64,000 bases of DNA from Moorena producens 3L (GCF_000211815.1 NZ_GL890816.1:42499-106498); one strand, 5' to 3'; shown: positions 19,093 through 28,074, counted from the first letter of the stretch. Made by a program: numbers and translations. Notes: a model not told the origin generated them from the letters alone.

Positions 19093-19659
19093 TTATAGTT
19101 CAGGACGGTAAGGTAAGATATGGGATAAAACAAGCTGCATAATAACCATGTCGTGCCAGCGTCCCTTGAAAAACCCAATTTCTTTTTGAACACCTACAAC
19201 CTCAAATCCAAATCGCTTGTGAAATTCAATACTCCCTTGATTGCAGCCCAAAATTTTAGCAACGACATGGTGATAGCAAAACTCCTCAACTTTCTTGAGC
19301 AATGCTGTTTGTAAAATACTGCCGTAACCCTTACCGGTTTCCGCTAAAGAAAAATAAATCGAAATCTCGCAGCAAACACGGTAGCCTAAGCGAGGGCTAT
19401 AGCGCTTGATGACACCCCACCCGATAACACAGCTTTCTCGTTCTGCAACCAGTATGGTTTCGCGATCGCCAAACTTATTCGCGAGTACTTCCATGTCCTC
19501 AGCGGTATAAAATTGGCAATCCATCGTACTGTTGCCTGCAACGATAGACTCGTTATAGATAGATGCAATTGCTTGAAAATCAGTCTCTTTATATTGCCTT
19601 ACCAGAATGTTGGGATGCTCTGATAAATCTGCACAGAAATTCTCTTGTTTAGTTGACAT
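19093..19659 (-). CDS. GNAT family N-acetyltransferase
   Basis: 188 residues. It resembles the phosphinothricin-acetyltransferase-like GNAT subgroup: VRQYKETDFQAIASIYNESIVAGNSTMD at the N-terminus, VIGWGVIKRYSPR in the middle, an acetyl-CoA loop of the form LAETGKGYGSILQTALLKK (normally RGxG; here GKGYG), then NQGSIEFHKRFGFEVVGVQKEIGFFKGRWHDMVIMQ. The substrate is unknown, probably a small amine or amino acid. It is on the same strand as, and 71 bp downstream of, the ATP-grasp gene, so a shared transcript is likely. Confidence 0.82.
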   Translation of the reverse strand: MSTKQENFCADLSEHPNILVRQYKETDFQAIASIYNESIVAGNSTMDCQFYTAEDMEVLANKFGDRETILVAERESCVIGWGVIKRYSPRLGYRVCCEISIYFSLAETGKGYGSILQTALLKKVEEFCYHHVVAKILGCNQGSIEFHKRFGFEVVGVQKEIGFFKGRWHDMVIMQLVLSHILPYRPEL

Positions 19660-19730
19660 TTTTCTGCACTTATTTTGTTGCCCGTAATTATTTGCTCTCT
19701 CTCAATTATAATTTAGAGAACTAAACACTC

Positions 19731-20768
19731 CTAATCCTCAACCAAAGATAACGATAGGTTTTTTCTCGGCTTTCGATAAAACTCAATCATCCAGCTAAAC
19801 AATCGCTCCATTATCGATTGGTTGGTTAACAGTTCTAATCTAGCAAAGCCACCAATATTTCCTCCATTGATTTCGCTAATGCACCAGTTACCCTCATCAT
19901 TCATCAAAAAGTCATATCCCAAGGTATGTATACCCCGACAGCGATAGTGTTTAAAGGTAGCGTGAATTGCTTCTTTTTCTTCAGAGCTGATATCTGATAA
20001 GAAACATTCTCCATCTACGCTGACATTATGCACCCAATGACCACTTTTCGAACGGCGGATATAGGCACCGTAAATTTCACCATCTACCACAACAATCCGC
20101 TTGTCTCCCACATCAACTCGCTGCAAGTATTTCACAAATTGTAGTGGTTTACCTGTGGAACCTTTCAGATAATTCATCACCTCGGAAAAGTGACTAAACT
20201 CCCTGGTAGCTGCAAAGGGATTATCCACTAAGAAATGACCGTTGTGATCCCAAATTTTAAAAACTCCTCTACCACCACAACTATTATATCGCTTAGCCAC
20301 AATAACTTGGTGCTTTTCAAAAAAAGCCAATCCTTCCATCCAGCTACTGGTTACTATCATGTCTGGTGTAAATTTACTGGCTACTTTGAGGAAGAATTCT
20401 TGCTGAATTTGCTCATGAATTCCAGTAGGACTGTTAACAAATTTTACAAACGGTTCCCACAATCGTAGTCTATCTAGATATCCTTCAGGAAAAGGCTTTA
20501 AGGTGCGACAAAATACCAAGTCAAACTCCTCTAGCGATCGCAAATCCTGGGCTTGTGAATCTAATTCGAGAAAGGTAGTGTAAGGTAGTATTCCCTTCAC
20601 CGAAGCTACCTGAATCGATTCAGTCTTCGCTCCTTGGGTGAATACGCCCTCAGTAGGGATGTGGAAGAATTCAAATCGTTCGTCGAGGGCTAGCCGTTGG
20701 TAAAATATGGGTATGTCCAGTAACGGACTAGAGTATCGAGAAGGATTGCAAATGGAAAGTAATTTCAT
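19731..20768 (-). CDS. ATP-grasp domain protein (RimK/glutathione-synthetase-like)
   Basis: 345 residues. The N-terminal half is a pre-ATP-grasp region (LDRLRLWEPFVKFVNSPTGI, then KVASKFTPDMIVTSS). The ATP-grasp core follows: QVIVAKRYNSCGGRGVFKI (nucleotide-binding Lys and Gly-rich loop), QFVKYLQRVDVGDKRIVVVDGEIYGAYIRR, and TLGYDFLMNDEGNWCISEINGGNIGGF with the metal-binding E and N. Such enzymes join a carboxylate to an amine or thiol through an acyl-phosphate. It shares little visible similarity with the ATP-grasp at 6399. Its neighbours are a GNAT and an EamA exporter, suggesting synthesis and export of a small conjugate (inference). Confidence 0.82.
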   Translation of the reverse strand: MKLLSICNPSRYSSPLLDIPIFYQRLALDERFEFFHIPTEGVFTQGAKTESIQVASVKGILPYTTFLELDSQAQDLRSLEEFDLVFCRTLKPFPEGYLDRLRLWEPFVKFVNSPTGIHEQIQQEFFLKVASKFTPDMIVTSSWMEGLAFFEKHQVIVAKRYNSCGGRGVFKIWDHNGHFLVDNPFAATREFSHFSEVMNYLKGSTGKPLQFVKYLQRVDVGDKRIVVVDGEIYGAYIRRSKSGHWVHNVSVDGECFLSDISSEEKEAIHATFKHYRCRGIHTLGYDFLMNDEGNWCISEINGGNIGGFARLELLTNQSIMERLFSWMIEFYRKPRKNLSLSLVED

Positions 20769-21156
20769 CTTACATTACTTCTTATATTACTTCTTACTTT
20801 CATTAAATTACAAGCTGATTTTACTATGCTGATTTTACTATACCGATTGCTAACTCTTTTCTACTCCTTTTATAGCAATTATCATACTGATGAGGTACAA
20901 AAATTTTTGTCCTAATCCCTACTCCCTACTCCCTACTCCCTACTCCCTACTGGGTGCATCTCATCTTTGTAAAAAAGAAGGGAAGTGCCGGAAGTGTCGG
21001 AAGCGTGGGGATTTTAGGGAGGGTGGGTAGTGTAGGCAGTTTGGGAATTTTATTAGAATTTTTGTTTAATTGCAAAAATGAGATGCACCCCTCCCTACTC
21101 CCTACTCCCTAACCACTCCTAGTAACTACCTCACTGAATTGATAACTGCTATCTAC
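20769..21156. other. Intergenic region with ccctact and gtgccgga-type repeats
   Basis: No gene. Contains ctccctactccctac runs (20918-20950 and about 21090-21110) that flank a gggtgcatctcat...atgagatgcaccc inverted pair (20950-20963 against 21078-21091), so the 140-bp middle could form a large stem-loop element. The middle is G-rich (gaagtgccggaagtgtcggaagcg). Confidence 0.55.
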
Positions 21157-22140
21157 TTACATAGAAGAGGCAGAACTTTCTCCTCTAGCTGCAATTTCCT
21201 GTATCGGTTGGGGCTTTTGTTTACTAAAGTTAGTGATCGACACTCCAATCATGATCACAATAAATGCTATTACTTGCATCAGTGAAGGGCGTTCTCCATT
21301 GAGAATTAGCGCATAAATTATCCCAAATACGGGGGATAATACAGTCCACTTACCCACCGTCTTGGAGTCTAACTTTTCCAGGGCAGCGTACCAGAGAAAT
21401 TGGGTAATCACGATGATAATTAGTGCATAGATCCCCATCACCATCCAAAGCTGACCTGAAAAGACATCTCCAAAATGAGACGGACCAAACAAATAACTAG
21501 CGATCGCGAAAAATATTACAGCTGATATAAAGTTACGGCTGAAGACAATTACCGACAAACTCTTGTTTTTAGAAAGGGTCAACTTGCCGATAATCGAAGT
21601 AACTGCATACAAAAACGTTGAAGCCAGGATTAAAAGGTCACCCTGATTGATTTGATAATTACTGCTTTTAAAAACAATAGCAACAACACCAACGCCAATC
21701 AGAGAAAAGCCAATCCATTCCCATTTCAGAATACGCTTGCCAAATAAAATTGCTCCTGCCAGAGCATAGAGTACCGGACCAAATCGCCCCAATAAGACTG
21801 CATTGGTGACAGTAGTGTGTTGTAATCCCAGGAAAATCAGTGCAGACAGTAAGGCGGCTAAACAACCATTAATAAACAATCCCAGAAGCAGCTTTACATT
21901 CAACTTTCTAAGTTCATTTAGAATAGGAATTGCTCCAAAAAAAGCCACCACTGCCAAAGACGCACAGAGATTGCCAACAAACAGAACGTTACAAAACGAT
22001 ATTGGTGTTTCCTTCCCGCCACTGAGCATACTAGCGTTTGCAATTAGGAAAGCAATCACCGAGGGTCGCAATGCTGCCAGGGCTCGGGAGACAACCAGCA
22101 GCAATTTAGGATTAAGGTTATTGATACTATTGGCAATCAT
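21157..22140 (-). CDS. EamA/DMT family transporter
   Basis: 327 residues with ten predicted membrane helices in two EamA repeats (for example GCLAALLSALIFLGLQHTTVTNAVLLGRFGPVLYALAGAILF in part one and LWYAALEKLDSKTVGKWTVLSPVFGIIYALILNGE in part two). Members export amino acids, drugs and metabolites. Upstream on the same strand as the ATP-grasp and GNAT genes, but 388 bp away, so it may have its own promoter. The substrate is unknown. Confidence 0.85.
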   Translation of the reverse strand: MIANSINNLNPKLLLVVSRALAALRPSVIAFLIANASMLSGGKETPISFCNVLFVGNLCASLAVVAFFGAIPILNELRKLNVKLLLGLFINGCLAALLSALIFLGLQHTTVTNAVLLGRFGPVLYALAGAILFGKRILKWEWIGFSLIGVGVVAIVFKSSNYQINQGDLLILASTFLYAVTSIIGKLTLSKNKSLSVIVFSRNFISAVIFFAIASYLFGPSHFGDVFSGQLWMVMGIYALIIIVITQFLWYAALEKLDSKTVGKWTVLSPVFGIIYALILNGERPSLMQVIAFIVIMIGVSITNFSKQKPQPIQEIAARGESSASSM

Positions 22141-22376
22141 TTCCGTTCTTCAGGAAGAGTGGTATATCCTTTCCTAGTAAAGCATTACTCCAGTAATAAC
22201 AGGAATGGGTAAATTAATGACGATAGAACACCTAAAAGGGGTGGGATAAGGATACCTAAATCTACCCTTTTCTGTTAATACATATTTAAGATAATTTGTC
22301 AAATTCTAGACAAGTGTGGAATAAGGGGGGAGTGTAGGTAATTTCGTTACCCATGGATTGCCCATCATCCCCAGCT

Positions 22377-23150
22377 TTACTGAGTCACCAGTTCATAACT
22401 TTCTGGGTCAGCTTTGAGAACAAACATATCCCCATATTGAACTACTTCCCCAGTGATGCGGATAGGGTCAGCTACCTTATCCAAAATCCGAGAGTTAACC
22501 GCCTGGTTTTGCCGATCTACTAGGAGCAGATAAAGATTATCCCCCTGCTGATTGTACACGAAGAACACCGGAGGAACACCACCACTGATGCAGCGAATAG
22601 CACAGGAGCGATGGGTTTTAGTTTGTCCTGGTTTCATCACCCCCGGGTAGCATTTACTGTCTACAATCTCTCCTAAGAGGGAGAACTCACCCAGAGATTT
22701 ACCCGCATCCGGTTTCACTGCTCCCGAAGGAGCGTCAATTGCCTCTGCAGAGCGAGCTGCTATCACCGTAAGGTTGTTGCGATAAACTGGACTACCGGTT
22801 AGCTTGACCCACTTTCCCACTTGATCCAAGACGCTGGACTTGGGTGAGGTTTTTCCCGGACCCGTGAGCAAGTAGCGAGAGTAGGAGGCTTGGGAGGAGG
22901 TATCCCCTGGACGGGGTACCAGCAAGTGAGGAACAGGTTGTCCTAACAGCAACCCTTCAAACTCTTGAGCCTTATTGACCTTTCCAGAATTAAACTGGTC
23001 ATGAATTAAGGGGAAGACAGCCCCTAGAATCAGAATCACCAGGGCTAGGACGGGAATCAATATTAACAGAAACCGTTTGATAGCGGTAGGCACCTTACCA
23101 TAACCGATATAAAATTCATCGGTGTTTTGACCTTGGCTGTTGGTACTCAC
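22377..23150 (-). CDS. Membrane-anchored Cys-rich protein of a redox operon
   Basis: 257 residues: one N-terminal membrane helix (FLLILIPVLALVILILGAVFPLI) and a soluble domain. The domain holds the pattern GEIVDSKCYPGVMKPG followed by KTHRSCAIRCISGGVPPV, with three Cys and one His that could bind a metal or cofactor. I cannot name the family. The GTG start overlaps the stop of the upstream Rieske gene by 4 nt (GTGA), so the two are translationally coupled. It is the last gene of the four-gene operon. A role in electron transfer is inference. Confidence 0.75.
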   Translation of the reverse strand: MSTNSQGQNTDEFYIGYGKVPTAIKRFLLILIPVLALVILILGAVFPLIHDQFNSGKVNKAQEFEGLLLGQPVPHLLVPRPGDTSSQASYSRYLLTGPGKTSPKSSVLDQVGKWVKLTGSPVYRNNLTVIAARSAEAIDAPSGAVKPDAGKSLGEFSLLGEIVDSKCYPGVMKPGQTKTHRSCAIRCISGGVPPVFFVYNQQGDNLYLLLVDRQNQAVNSRILDKVADPIRITGEVVQYGDMFVLKADPESYELVTQ

Positions 23151-24196
23151 GTCTTTTCCTCCATGGCGATTACAGCAGGACTAACGCTGGTACCAGGAAG
23201 GTTCGGTATAGTTTTCACTAAAATGCGATCGCCCTCTAATTTAATATCAAACGTAGGGATTTTTTCTGTAAACGGTGGCGGGGAAGCACCGTTTTCTGGC
23301 AGATACTGGTAGCCGTGCCATGGACAGGTGATGCAGCCATCCACAATTTTTCCCTCCCCTAGAGGGCCATTCTGATGCTGACAGACGTTGGAAACAGCAG
23401 AAATCTTACCGTCATACTTAAAAATTGCCACCCGCTCGCCCCCGAGAGTGACTATCTTAGCTCGCTTTTCCGGGATTTCTGCGATGCTGCCCGCATCCAC
23501 AAATTCTTCGTTTCCTGTAACAAGCTCCTGATTGTCCTGCCCGAACTCCCGAATCCCTGCTGCCAAATGCACTCCCACAATCCACACTAGTCCAACACCA
23601 ACAGCAAGGGTCAGAACTGGATCCGTGTTAGTTTGCAGTGCTCCTAGCAGGACATGACCTGTCAGTAGTCCGTAGGCAAGATAAACGCTCATATGTAAAC
23701 CTTTCCAAACCGGAGCCGTTAGGTTAGCCAGCCAGAAATCGTGGCTAGTGGCTGCCATTAGGAACAAGATCACCAGGGGAACAAATCCCAAAACCTGGAA
23801 GGGAAAGCGAATAAAGGTAAGATAGTTAGTATTGCTCACAAACAGACTGACCAGAGGTTCGAGATTGCCGAAGTCGTGGTACCATTGCAGGCCAAGGCGG
23901 GTGTGCTGGAGAGCCAAGAAGAACATCGTAACCCCCATATGACGCCGATTGTAGAGGAGGGGATAGAATTTTGGACTCAGGCGAGTTAGCGGACCAATGG
24001 ATAAGATCACATGCAACAGGATGAAAGCAGCTGAGCCAAAGGCGCGAATCCTGACTCCCCTGATGTCGATGTTGCTATCGAACCACTGGGTAACATTGAT
24101 GAAAAGTACAATATAAAGGGCAACTAGGCTCAGAAGGATAGCATCGTAAATAAACTTCTGGCGGTTCCACAGAACAGCTTTATAGGCAACACTCAT
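23147..24196 (-). CDS. Ferric-reductase-like membrane domain fused to Rieske [2Fe-2S] domain
   Basis: 349 residues. Residues about 15-210 form six hydrophobic helices with His at regular places (ILLHVILSIGPL, RRHMGVTMFFLALQHTRL, LHMSVYLAYGLLTGHVLLGA), typical of a haem-b ferric-reductase-like domain. Residues about 245-335 form a Rieske domain: CQHQNGPLG and CPWHGYQY give the two Cys and two His cluster ligands. The product should pass electrons between a [2Fe-2S] cluster and membrane haems. Donor and acceptor are unknown. Confidence 0.85.
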   Translation of the reverse strand: MSVAYKAVLWNRQKFIYDAILLSLVALYIVLFINVTQWFDSNIDIRGVRIRAFGSAAFILLHVILSIGPLTRLSPKFYPLLYNRRHMGVTMFFLALQHTRLGLQWYHDFGNLEPLVSLFVSNTNYLTFIRFPFQVLGFVPLVILFLMAATSHDFWLANLTAPVWKGLHMSVYLAYGLLTGHVLLGALQTNTDPVLTLAVGVGLVWIVGVHLAAGIREFGQDNQELVTGNEEFVDAGSIAEIPEKRAKIVTLGGERVAIFKYDGKISAVSNVCQHQNGPLGEGKIVDGCITCPWHGYQYLPENGASPPPFTEKIPTFDIKLEGDRILVKTIPNLPGTSVSPAVIAMEEKT

Positions 24197-24293
24197 TTTT
24201 TTACTAAAGGTTAATTGCTATTGCTATTGCTCATTATTCATTAGTTATTAGTTATTATTAACTATCAGTAAACCTTCTTTTATTTACTAAGCA

Positions 24294-24806
24294 CTAATAA
24301 CGATAAAGTCTAGTCAGTTTGGCTGGCAATGGTAGAGCTGTAATCAGCTTTTGTTGCCCCTGGCTGTATATCAGCAAATGTCCCGCTTTGCCTCGCACAC
24401 TGGGAGGAAGCAAAAATTGTTTACGAGATAACCCGGCCAGATTGCCTAGCAGTATTGAGCGGACGCTAATTTCTGTGGGGGCTTTTTGCCTAGGGTCCCA
24501 ATACAGCAAGGGATCGGGAACTTGGAGCAAAGAAAGAGACTTAAGTTCCATCACCAGTTTGCCTTGGTAATTGACAAAGGTTTCAACATGAAACCGAAAT
24601 GTTCCATCATCAAGTTTAGTTGAGCCAATTGCCTTTCTGGGTTGGGTTTGTGTCACGAACCCTGCCTGTGTAAATAAGTTATTGCTAGCTACATCAACTG
24701 GTTCGTAACTAGGACGCAGTAAAATCCCTGCCAAGAAGCACACTGGTAGGACAACTGCTAGTACCACAAAGGAATAAAAGTGAGTTTTACGGCGAGCGAG
24801 AATCAT
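24294..24806 (-). CDS. Hypothetical membrane-anchored protein of the redox operon
   Basis: 170 residues: a basic N-terminus, one helix (FYSFVVLAVVLPVCFLAGILL) and an extracytoplasmic beta-rich domain with FRFHVETFVNYQGKLVMELK and DPLLYWDP. No family recognised. It starts 12 bp after the 89-residue gene and ends 97 bp before the Rieske gene, so it belongs to the same transcript. Confidence 0.7.
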   Translation of the reverse strand: MILARRKTHFYSFVVLAVVLPVCFLAGILLRPSYEPVDVASNNLFTQAGFVTQTQPRKAIGSTKLDDGTFRFHVETFVNYQGKLVMELKSLSLLQVPDPLLYWDPRQKAPTEISVRSILLGNLAGLSRKQFLLPPSVRGKAGHLLIYSQGQQKLITALPLPAKLTRLYRY

Positions 24807-24818
24807 AGCATTTCCCTT

Positions 24819-25088
24819 TCAGGTCAGTCGTTTGGCCGAGATACGGTGAGCATTGCGTTCAGTCGGAAGAGTTTTGCCTCTCAACAGGCGAGTGGCAAAC
24901 ATCGGCCAGAAGGCAGTCACACCGGGAATGATCATAATGCGAAAGCCGATCGCCCATCCCTGGGCATTGGGATCCACCCGTTGCACGCCAAAGATGACGA
25001 AAGGAACCGCAAAAATCAAACCTGCGACCAGGTAGACGCGGAACAGTTTTATGATCCACTCGACCATAGCAATGGTGAGGCTTTCCAT
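24819..25088 (-). CDS. Small membrane protein, first gene of the redox operon
   Basis: 89 residues with two hydrophobic helices (LFRVYLVAGLIFAVPFVIFGV and GWAIGFRIMIIPGVTAFWPMF) joined by a short polar loop (QRVDPNAQ), ending in a basic tail. It looks like a small subunit of a membrane complex. Function unknown; the context with a Rieske/ferric-reductase protein suggests an electron-transfer assembly. Confidence 0.7.
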   Translation of the reverse strand: MESLTIAMVEWIIKLFRVYLVAGLIFAVPFVIFGVQRVDPNAQGWAIGFRIMIIPGVTAFWPMFATRLLRGKTLPTERNAHRISAKRLT

Positions 25089-25383
25089 GTTTCTACTCTT
25101 GAGGAGTTATGGATATGATTCAGTTTATACCAAGCTATGATAATGGGTATCTGTTTCTTCTTTAAGATTAGGTAATACCGGAGAATCTGTCTGCCTGAAA
25201 AAATCGTATGTTTGTGACACTCCCACCTGGGAAGCCTCTCAAGGCTAGGTTTGTTGAGATAAAGGGCGCTGACTATACCAAGAAGCAAGTCCCGAAAAAA
25301 TCAGGCAAAAGCAAGCCAAAAGGCAATGTTGATGATTAAGAAAAAATGAGCTAGCAGCAAAACCCAACCCCCAAACCGAGTAG

Positions 25384-25830
25384 CTAATCAAAAGCTGACT
25401 GCATGTAGTGTTGTAGCATCAGCTTATATCCTGCCACCAATACCGGTTGAGCTAGTTCAACTATCGGAAATTCGATCTCTTGATCTGCGGTTGTAGAGTG
25501 TAAAGGTTGGTTCAGGCACTGGCAACGGACAAGAGCAACATCAAATCGGCACGGTAAATCAGCTAAATCTGGATGTTCTGACAGAAATAACTCAGCTGTA
25601 AGCCGGAGTTTAGCTTGCTTTTGTGGTGTAATTGCTAGCATACCATCGGCATCCCAATTCCCTCGACTGCGAGTTTTAACCTCGACAAAAGCCAATGCCA
25701 CCGGGTTTCCTTTGGCAATTAGGTCAATCTCTCCCCATCGACAGCGCCAGCTATGGTTTAGGATGATCCAGCCTTGGCTTTGTAACCACCTAGCGACTAA
25801 CTTCTCTCCCAGTTGCCCAACCTTAGCCAT
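25384..25830 (-). CDS. YraN family (UPF0102) endonuclease-like protein
   Basis: 148 residues of the YraN/UPF0102 family with a PD-(D/E)XK-type fold: GEKLVARWLQSQGWIILNHSWR, GEIDLIA (acidic residue) and LAFVEVKTRSRG (ExK). The family is widespread and thought to act on DNA, but its role is not well defined. It diverges from the small plus-strand gene at 25866 across a 35-bp gap. The end (MLQHYMQSAFD) is slightly longer than usual. Confidence 0.85.
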   Translation of the reverse strand: MAKVGQLGEKLVARWLQSQGWIILNHSWRCRWGEIDLIAKGNPVALAFVEVKTRSRGNWDADGMLAITPQKQAKLRLTAELFLSEHPDLADLPCRFDVALVRCQCLNQPLHSTTADQEIEFPIVELAQPVLVAGYKLMLQHYMQSAFD

Positions 25831-25865
25831 CGTATCATTGTAAAGTCAATTATATCACTGGTATC

Positions 25866-26219
25866 TTGATTATGATACTTGTAATCGTCATCAACATTAT
25901 GCTCTCCCTCTTGTGTCTATACATTGCTTGCCAAGTTTGGCGATTGGGACAGTGGCTTTCATCTATCGCTAATCAGTTGGAAAGGGTTGAAGGCCGTATC
26001 TCTAAAACGTTACATAGTGCTCCCAAGGCAATTGTTCTTGGGCAAGTAGGTATTCATGGTTTAAGAGAGGAGTATCAACAATTACAGGTTAAGCTACACA
26101 CACTCAAGCAAATTTTTCTACTGTTGGGTATGCTTCAAAAATTTGGAGGATTTAGGTGGCGCTTTAGTAATAAACCGATGAGCAAGAACAGCTTACTTCC
26201 TCAAAAGCGATCGCACTAG
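25866..26219 (+). CDS. Conserved small membrane protein, function unknown
   Basis: 117 residues. An N-terminal helix (LVIVINIMLSLLCLYIACQVW) is followed by an amphipathic, probably coiled-coil segment (WLSSIANQLERVEGRISKTLHS and EEYQQLQVKLHTLKQIFLLLGMLQKF) and a basic tail. The layout resembles small cyanobacterial proteins found with YtxH and DUF948-type proteins, two of which follow. The initiation codon may be either of the first two ATGs. Confidence 0.65.
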   Translation: MIMILVIVINIMLSLLCLYIACQVWRLGQWLSSIANQLERVEGRISKTLHSAPKAIVLGQVGIHGLREEYQQLQVKLHTLKQIFLLLGMLQKFGGFRWRFSNKPMSKNSLLPQKRSH

Positions 26220-26239
26220 TATAGCACTACGCATTCAGA

Positions 26240-26375
26240 TGTTTGACATTCCCAAACTACGAAACGTAAGTAATCGCTGACTTCTGACTTCTGACTTCTG
26301 ACTTCTGACTTCTGACTTCTGACTTCTGACTTCTGACTTCTGACTTCTGACGCTAAGCGTAGCGCTATATCAGGT
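26240..26375. repeat. tgacttc heptamer array in a MITE-like module
   Basis: gtttgacattcccaaactacgaaacgtaagtaat leads into about ten tgacttc heptamers (26279-26350) and ends in gcgtagcgctatat. The same order of parts is found at 13290-13378 and, inverted, at 52790-52895. Confidence 0.8.
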
Positions 26376-26600
26376 AGTGACTAGTATCGGGTTGTAGTAT
26401 TCCCAGCATAGCCGTCACCAACCCTAAGCGGCAACTGAGATCACCCTCACCGTAGCTCCCGTGATCAACCCACACTCAAGCGCCTACTAACTACTGATTA
26501 ATTATCAAGCTACTTGTAGGATAATTAATCAAAACCATTTAGTATAAAAGTTTTATCCATCCCATTTATCTAAAATTGTTGGAGGAACACAAATCAAAAG

Positions 26601-26966
26601 ATGTCAAAAAAAAGTGCTGGAACATTTATCGGTGGCATGCTATTGGGTAGTGCCGTAGGAACAGTGGTAGGGTTACTAATTGCCCCCCGTACTGGTCGCG
26701 ATACGCGCAAGCTATTGAAAAAATCAGCAGATGCCTTACCCGAATTAGCCGAAGATCTTTCTAGCAGTGTGCAACTACAGGCAGATCGCCTTTCCGATTC
26801 CACACTGCGTAACTGGGATGATACCCTAGCTCGACTAAAGGTAGCGATCGCAGCAGGTCTTGAAGCTTCTGTCCCTGAAAAAGGTTCTGTCCCTGAAAGC
26901 GTAGAGCCTCAAAAGTCCGAGTCGGCAGTTGCCGCAGAGTCCAACTCGTCCGCTAATCAACATTAG
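26601..26966 (+). CDS. YtxH domain-containing protein
   Basis: 121 residues. The N-terminus is a Gly-rich membrane segment (GTFIGGMLLGSAVGTVVGLLIAPRTGRDTRKLLKKSA), the hallmark of YtxH/general-stress-type proteins. A helical region and a Ser/Glu-rich tail follow. RBS ggagg is at 26580-26584. The function is unknown; it is usually linked to envelope or stress. Confidence 0.85.
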   Translation: MSKKSAGTFIGGMLLGSAVGTVVGLLIAPRTGRDTRKLLKKSADALPELAEDLSSSVQLQADRLSDSTLRNWDDTLARLKVAIAAGLEASVPEKGSVPESVEPQKSESAVAAESNSSANQH

Positions 26967-27504
26967 CTTTAGGCATCCCGGACGGGGGGTAAGAAGGTTT
27001 AGTGCTTTTTTTTGGTGTTACCGATTGACCCAATCTCATGGGTTTTTTCTTACGTGCCCTTCTTCCGCTTCTTCCCCCTCTTCCCCTTCTCCATAAATTA
27101 TCCCCCTACAAGTGCAAAGTCCTGTTTTTGTGTCGGTTAGCCGACTCACGAATATCGGAAATGGAAAAATTTATCCTATGGTGCAAGTATTAGCCAATAA
27201 TATTACTAAACGTTGTCAAATACGTTGTCAAATGTCAAGAAAACTGATAGCATACAATTGGTTAAAGTTTGGGCGAGCTTAATGGTGTTTTCTCAAGGGT
27301 GTTTTTTCAAGACTCCAAGCTTGCTATTGAATTAAGTTGACTTAAGCTTAATTACTGCAGGCGAGGGCTTGATCAAAAAAGTCGTAAACTCCGATTTTCC
27401 ATTGCCAGTTACTGAATCATAGCACAGGTTAACCTGTATAATAAATCAACGGTCATCACCCCTCTCCCCCATAGACGGGGCTTCCCAACATCCTAGGATT
27501 TTTT
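26967..27504. other. Intergenic region
   Basis: About 540 bp without a gene. Contains cttcttccgcttcttccccc low-complexity sequence (27058-27090). The rest is AT-rich and likely holds the promoter for the next gene. Confidence 0.4.
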
Positions 27505-28074
27505 GTGATTGATCCTCTATTTTGGCTCGGGCTGTCCTTTCTGCTCGTAGCAGTTAGTTTAACCGCTGTTTTGGTAACGTTATTGCCTGCTGTACAAGAG
27601 TTAGCGCGGGCAGCTCGTAGTGTGGAAAAATTAGCTGATACCCTAAATCGGGAATTACCACCGACCCTAGAAGCCATTCGGCTCACAGGCTTAGAAATCA
27701 GCGACTTGACGGATGATCTTAATCAAGGAGTCCAAAGTGCTGGTCACGTGGTTCAACAGGTTGATCACAGTATTAGCAGTGCTAAAAACCAAGCCCAAAA
27801 AGTCAAAGAGAATACTCGTAATGTGGTTAAGGGTGTCAAAGCTGCCTGGAAAACTTGGAGGGGTACCTCACCAAAATCTTCTAGGTCAATCGATTCCCTA
27901 CCATCATCTCACAGAAAAGCTCTAGAAATTCCTGAGACTGATCAACGCTCATCAGACGTTAATCAGCCAAGGCTCGGAGATAGTAACTATAACCATAAAG
28001 AGGTCAATCACGGGACTCGTGAAACCTCTGGTAACGAAATCCATGATAATTCTATCGATGATAATTCTTTTTAG
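27505..28074 (+). CDS. DUF948-like membrane protein
   Basis: 189 residues starting with GTG. One N-terminal helix (FWLGLSFLLVAVSLTAVLVTLLPAVQEL) is followed by a long coiled-coil-like region (ARAARSVEKLADTLNRELPPTLEAI, LNQGVQSAGHVVQQVDHSISSAKNQAQ) and a disordered polar tail. This is the DUF948 layout. It may act with the YtxH protein upstream, as the two are often neighbours. Confidence 0.75.
   Translation: MIDPLFWLGLSFLLVAVSLTAVLVTLLPAVQELARAARSVEKLADTLNRELPPTLEAIRLTGLEISDLTDDLNQGVQSAGHVVQQVDHSISSAKNQAQKVKENTRNVVKGVKAAWKTWRGTSPKSSRSIDSLPSSHRKALEIPETDQRSSDVNQPRLGDSNYNHKEVNHGTRETSGNEIHDNSIDDNSF

Noticed and set aside
25049..25288. 79-residue minus-strand ORF upstream of the redox operon
   Set aside because: It overlaps the better-supported 89-residue gene and has random-looking composition.
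26279..26350. Heptamer arrays (also 1371, 15787, 17746) as CRISPR
   Set aside because: The units are directly adjacent, with no unique spacers.
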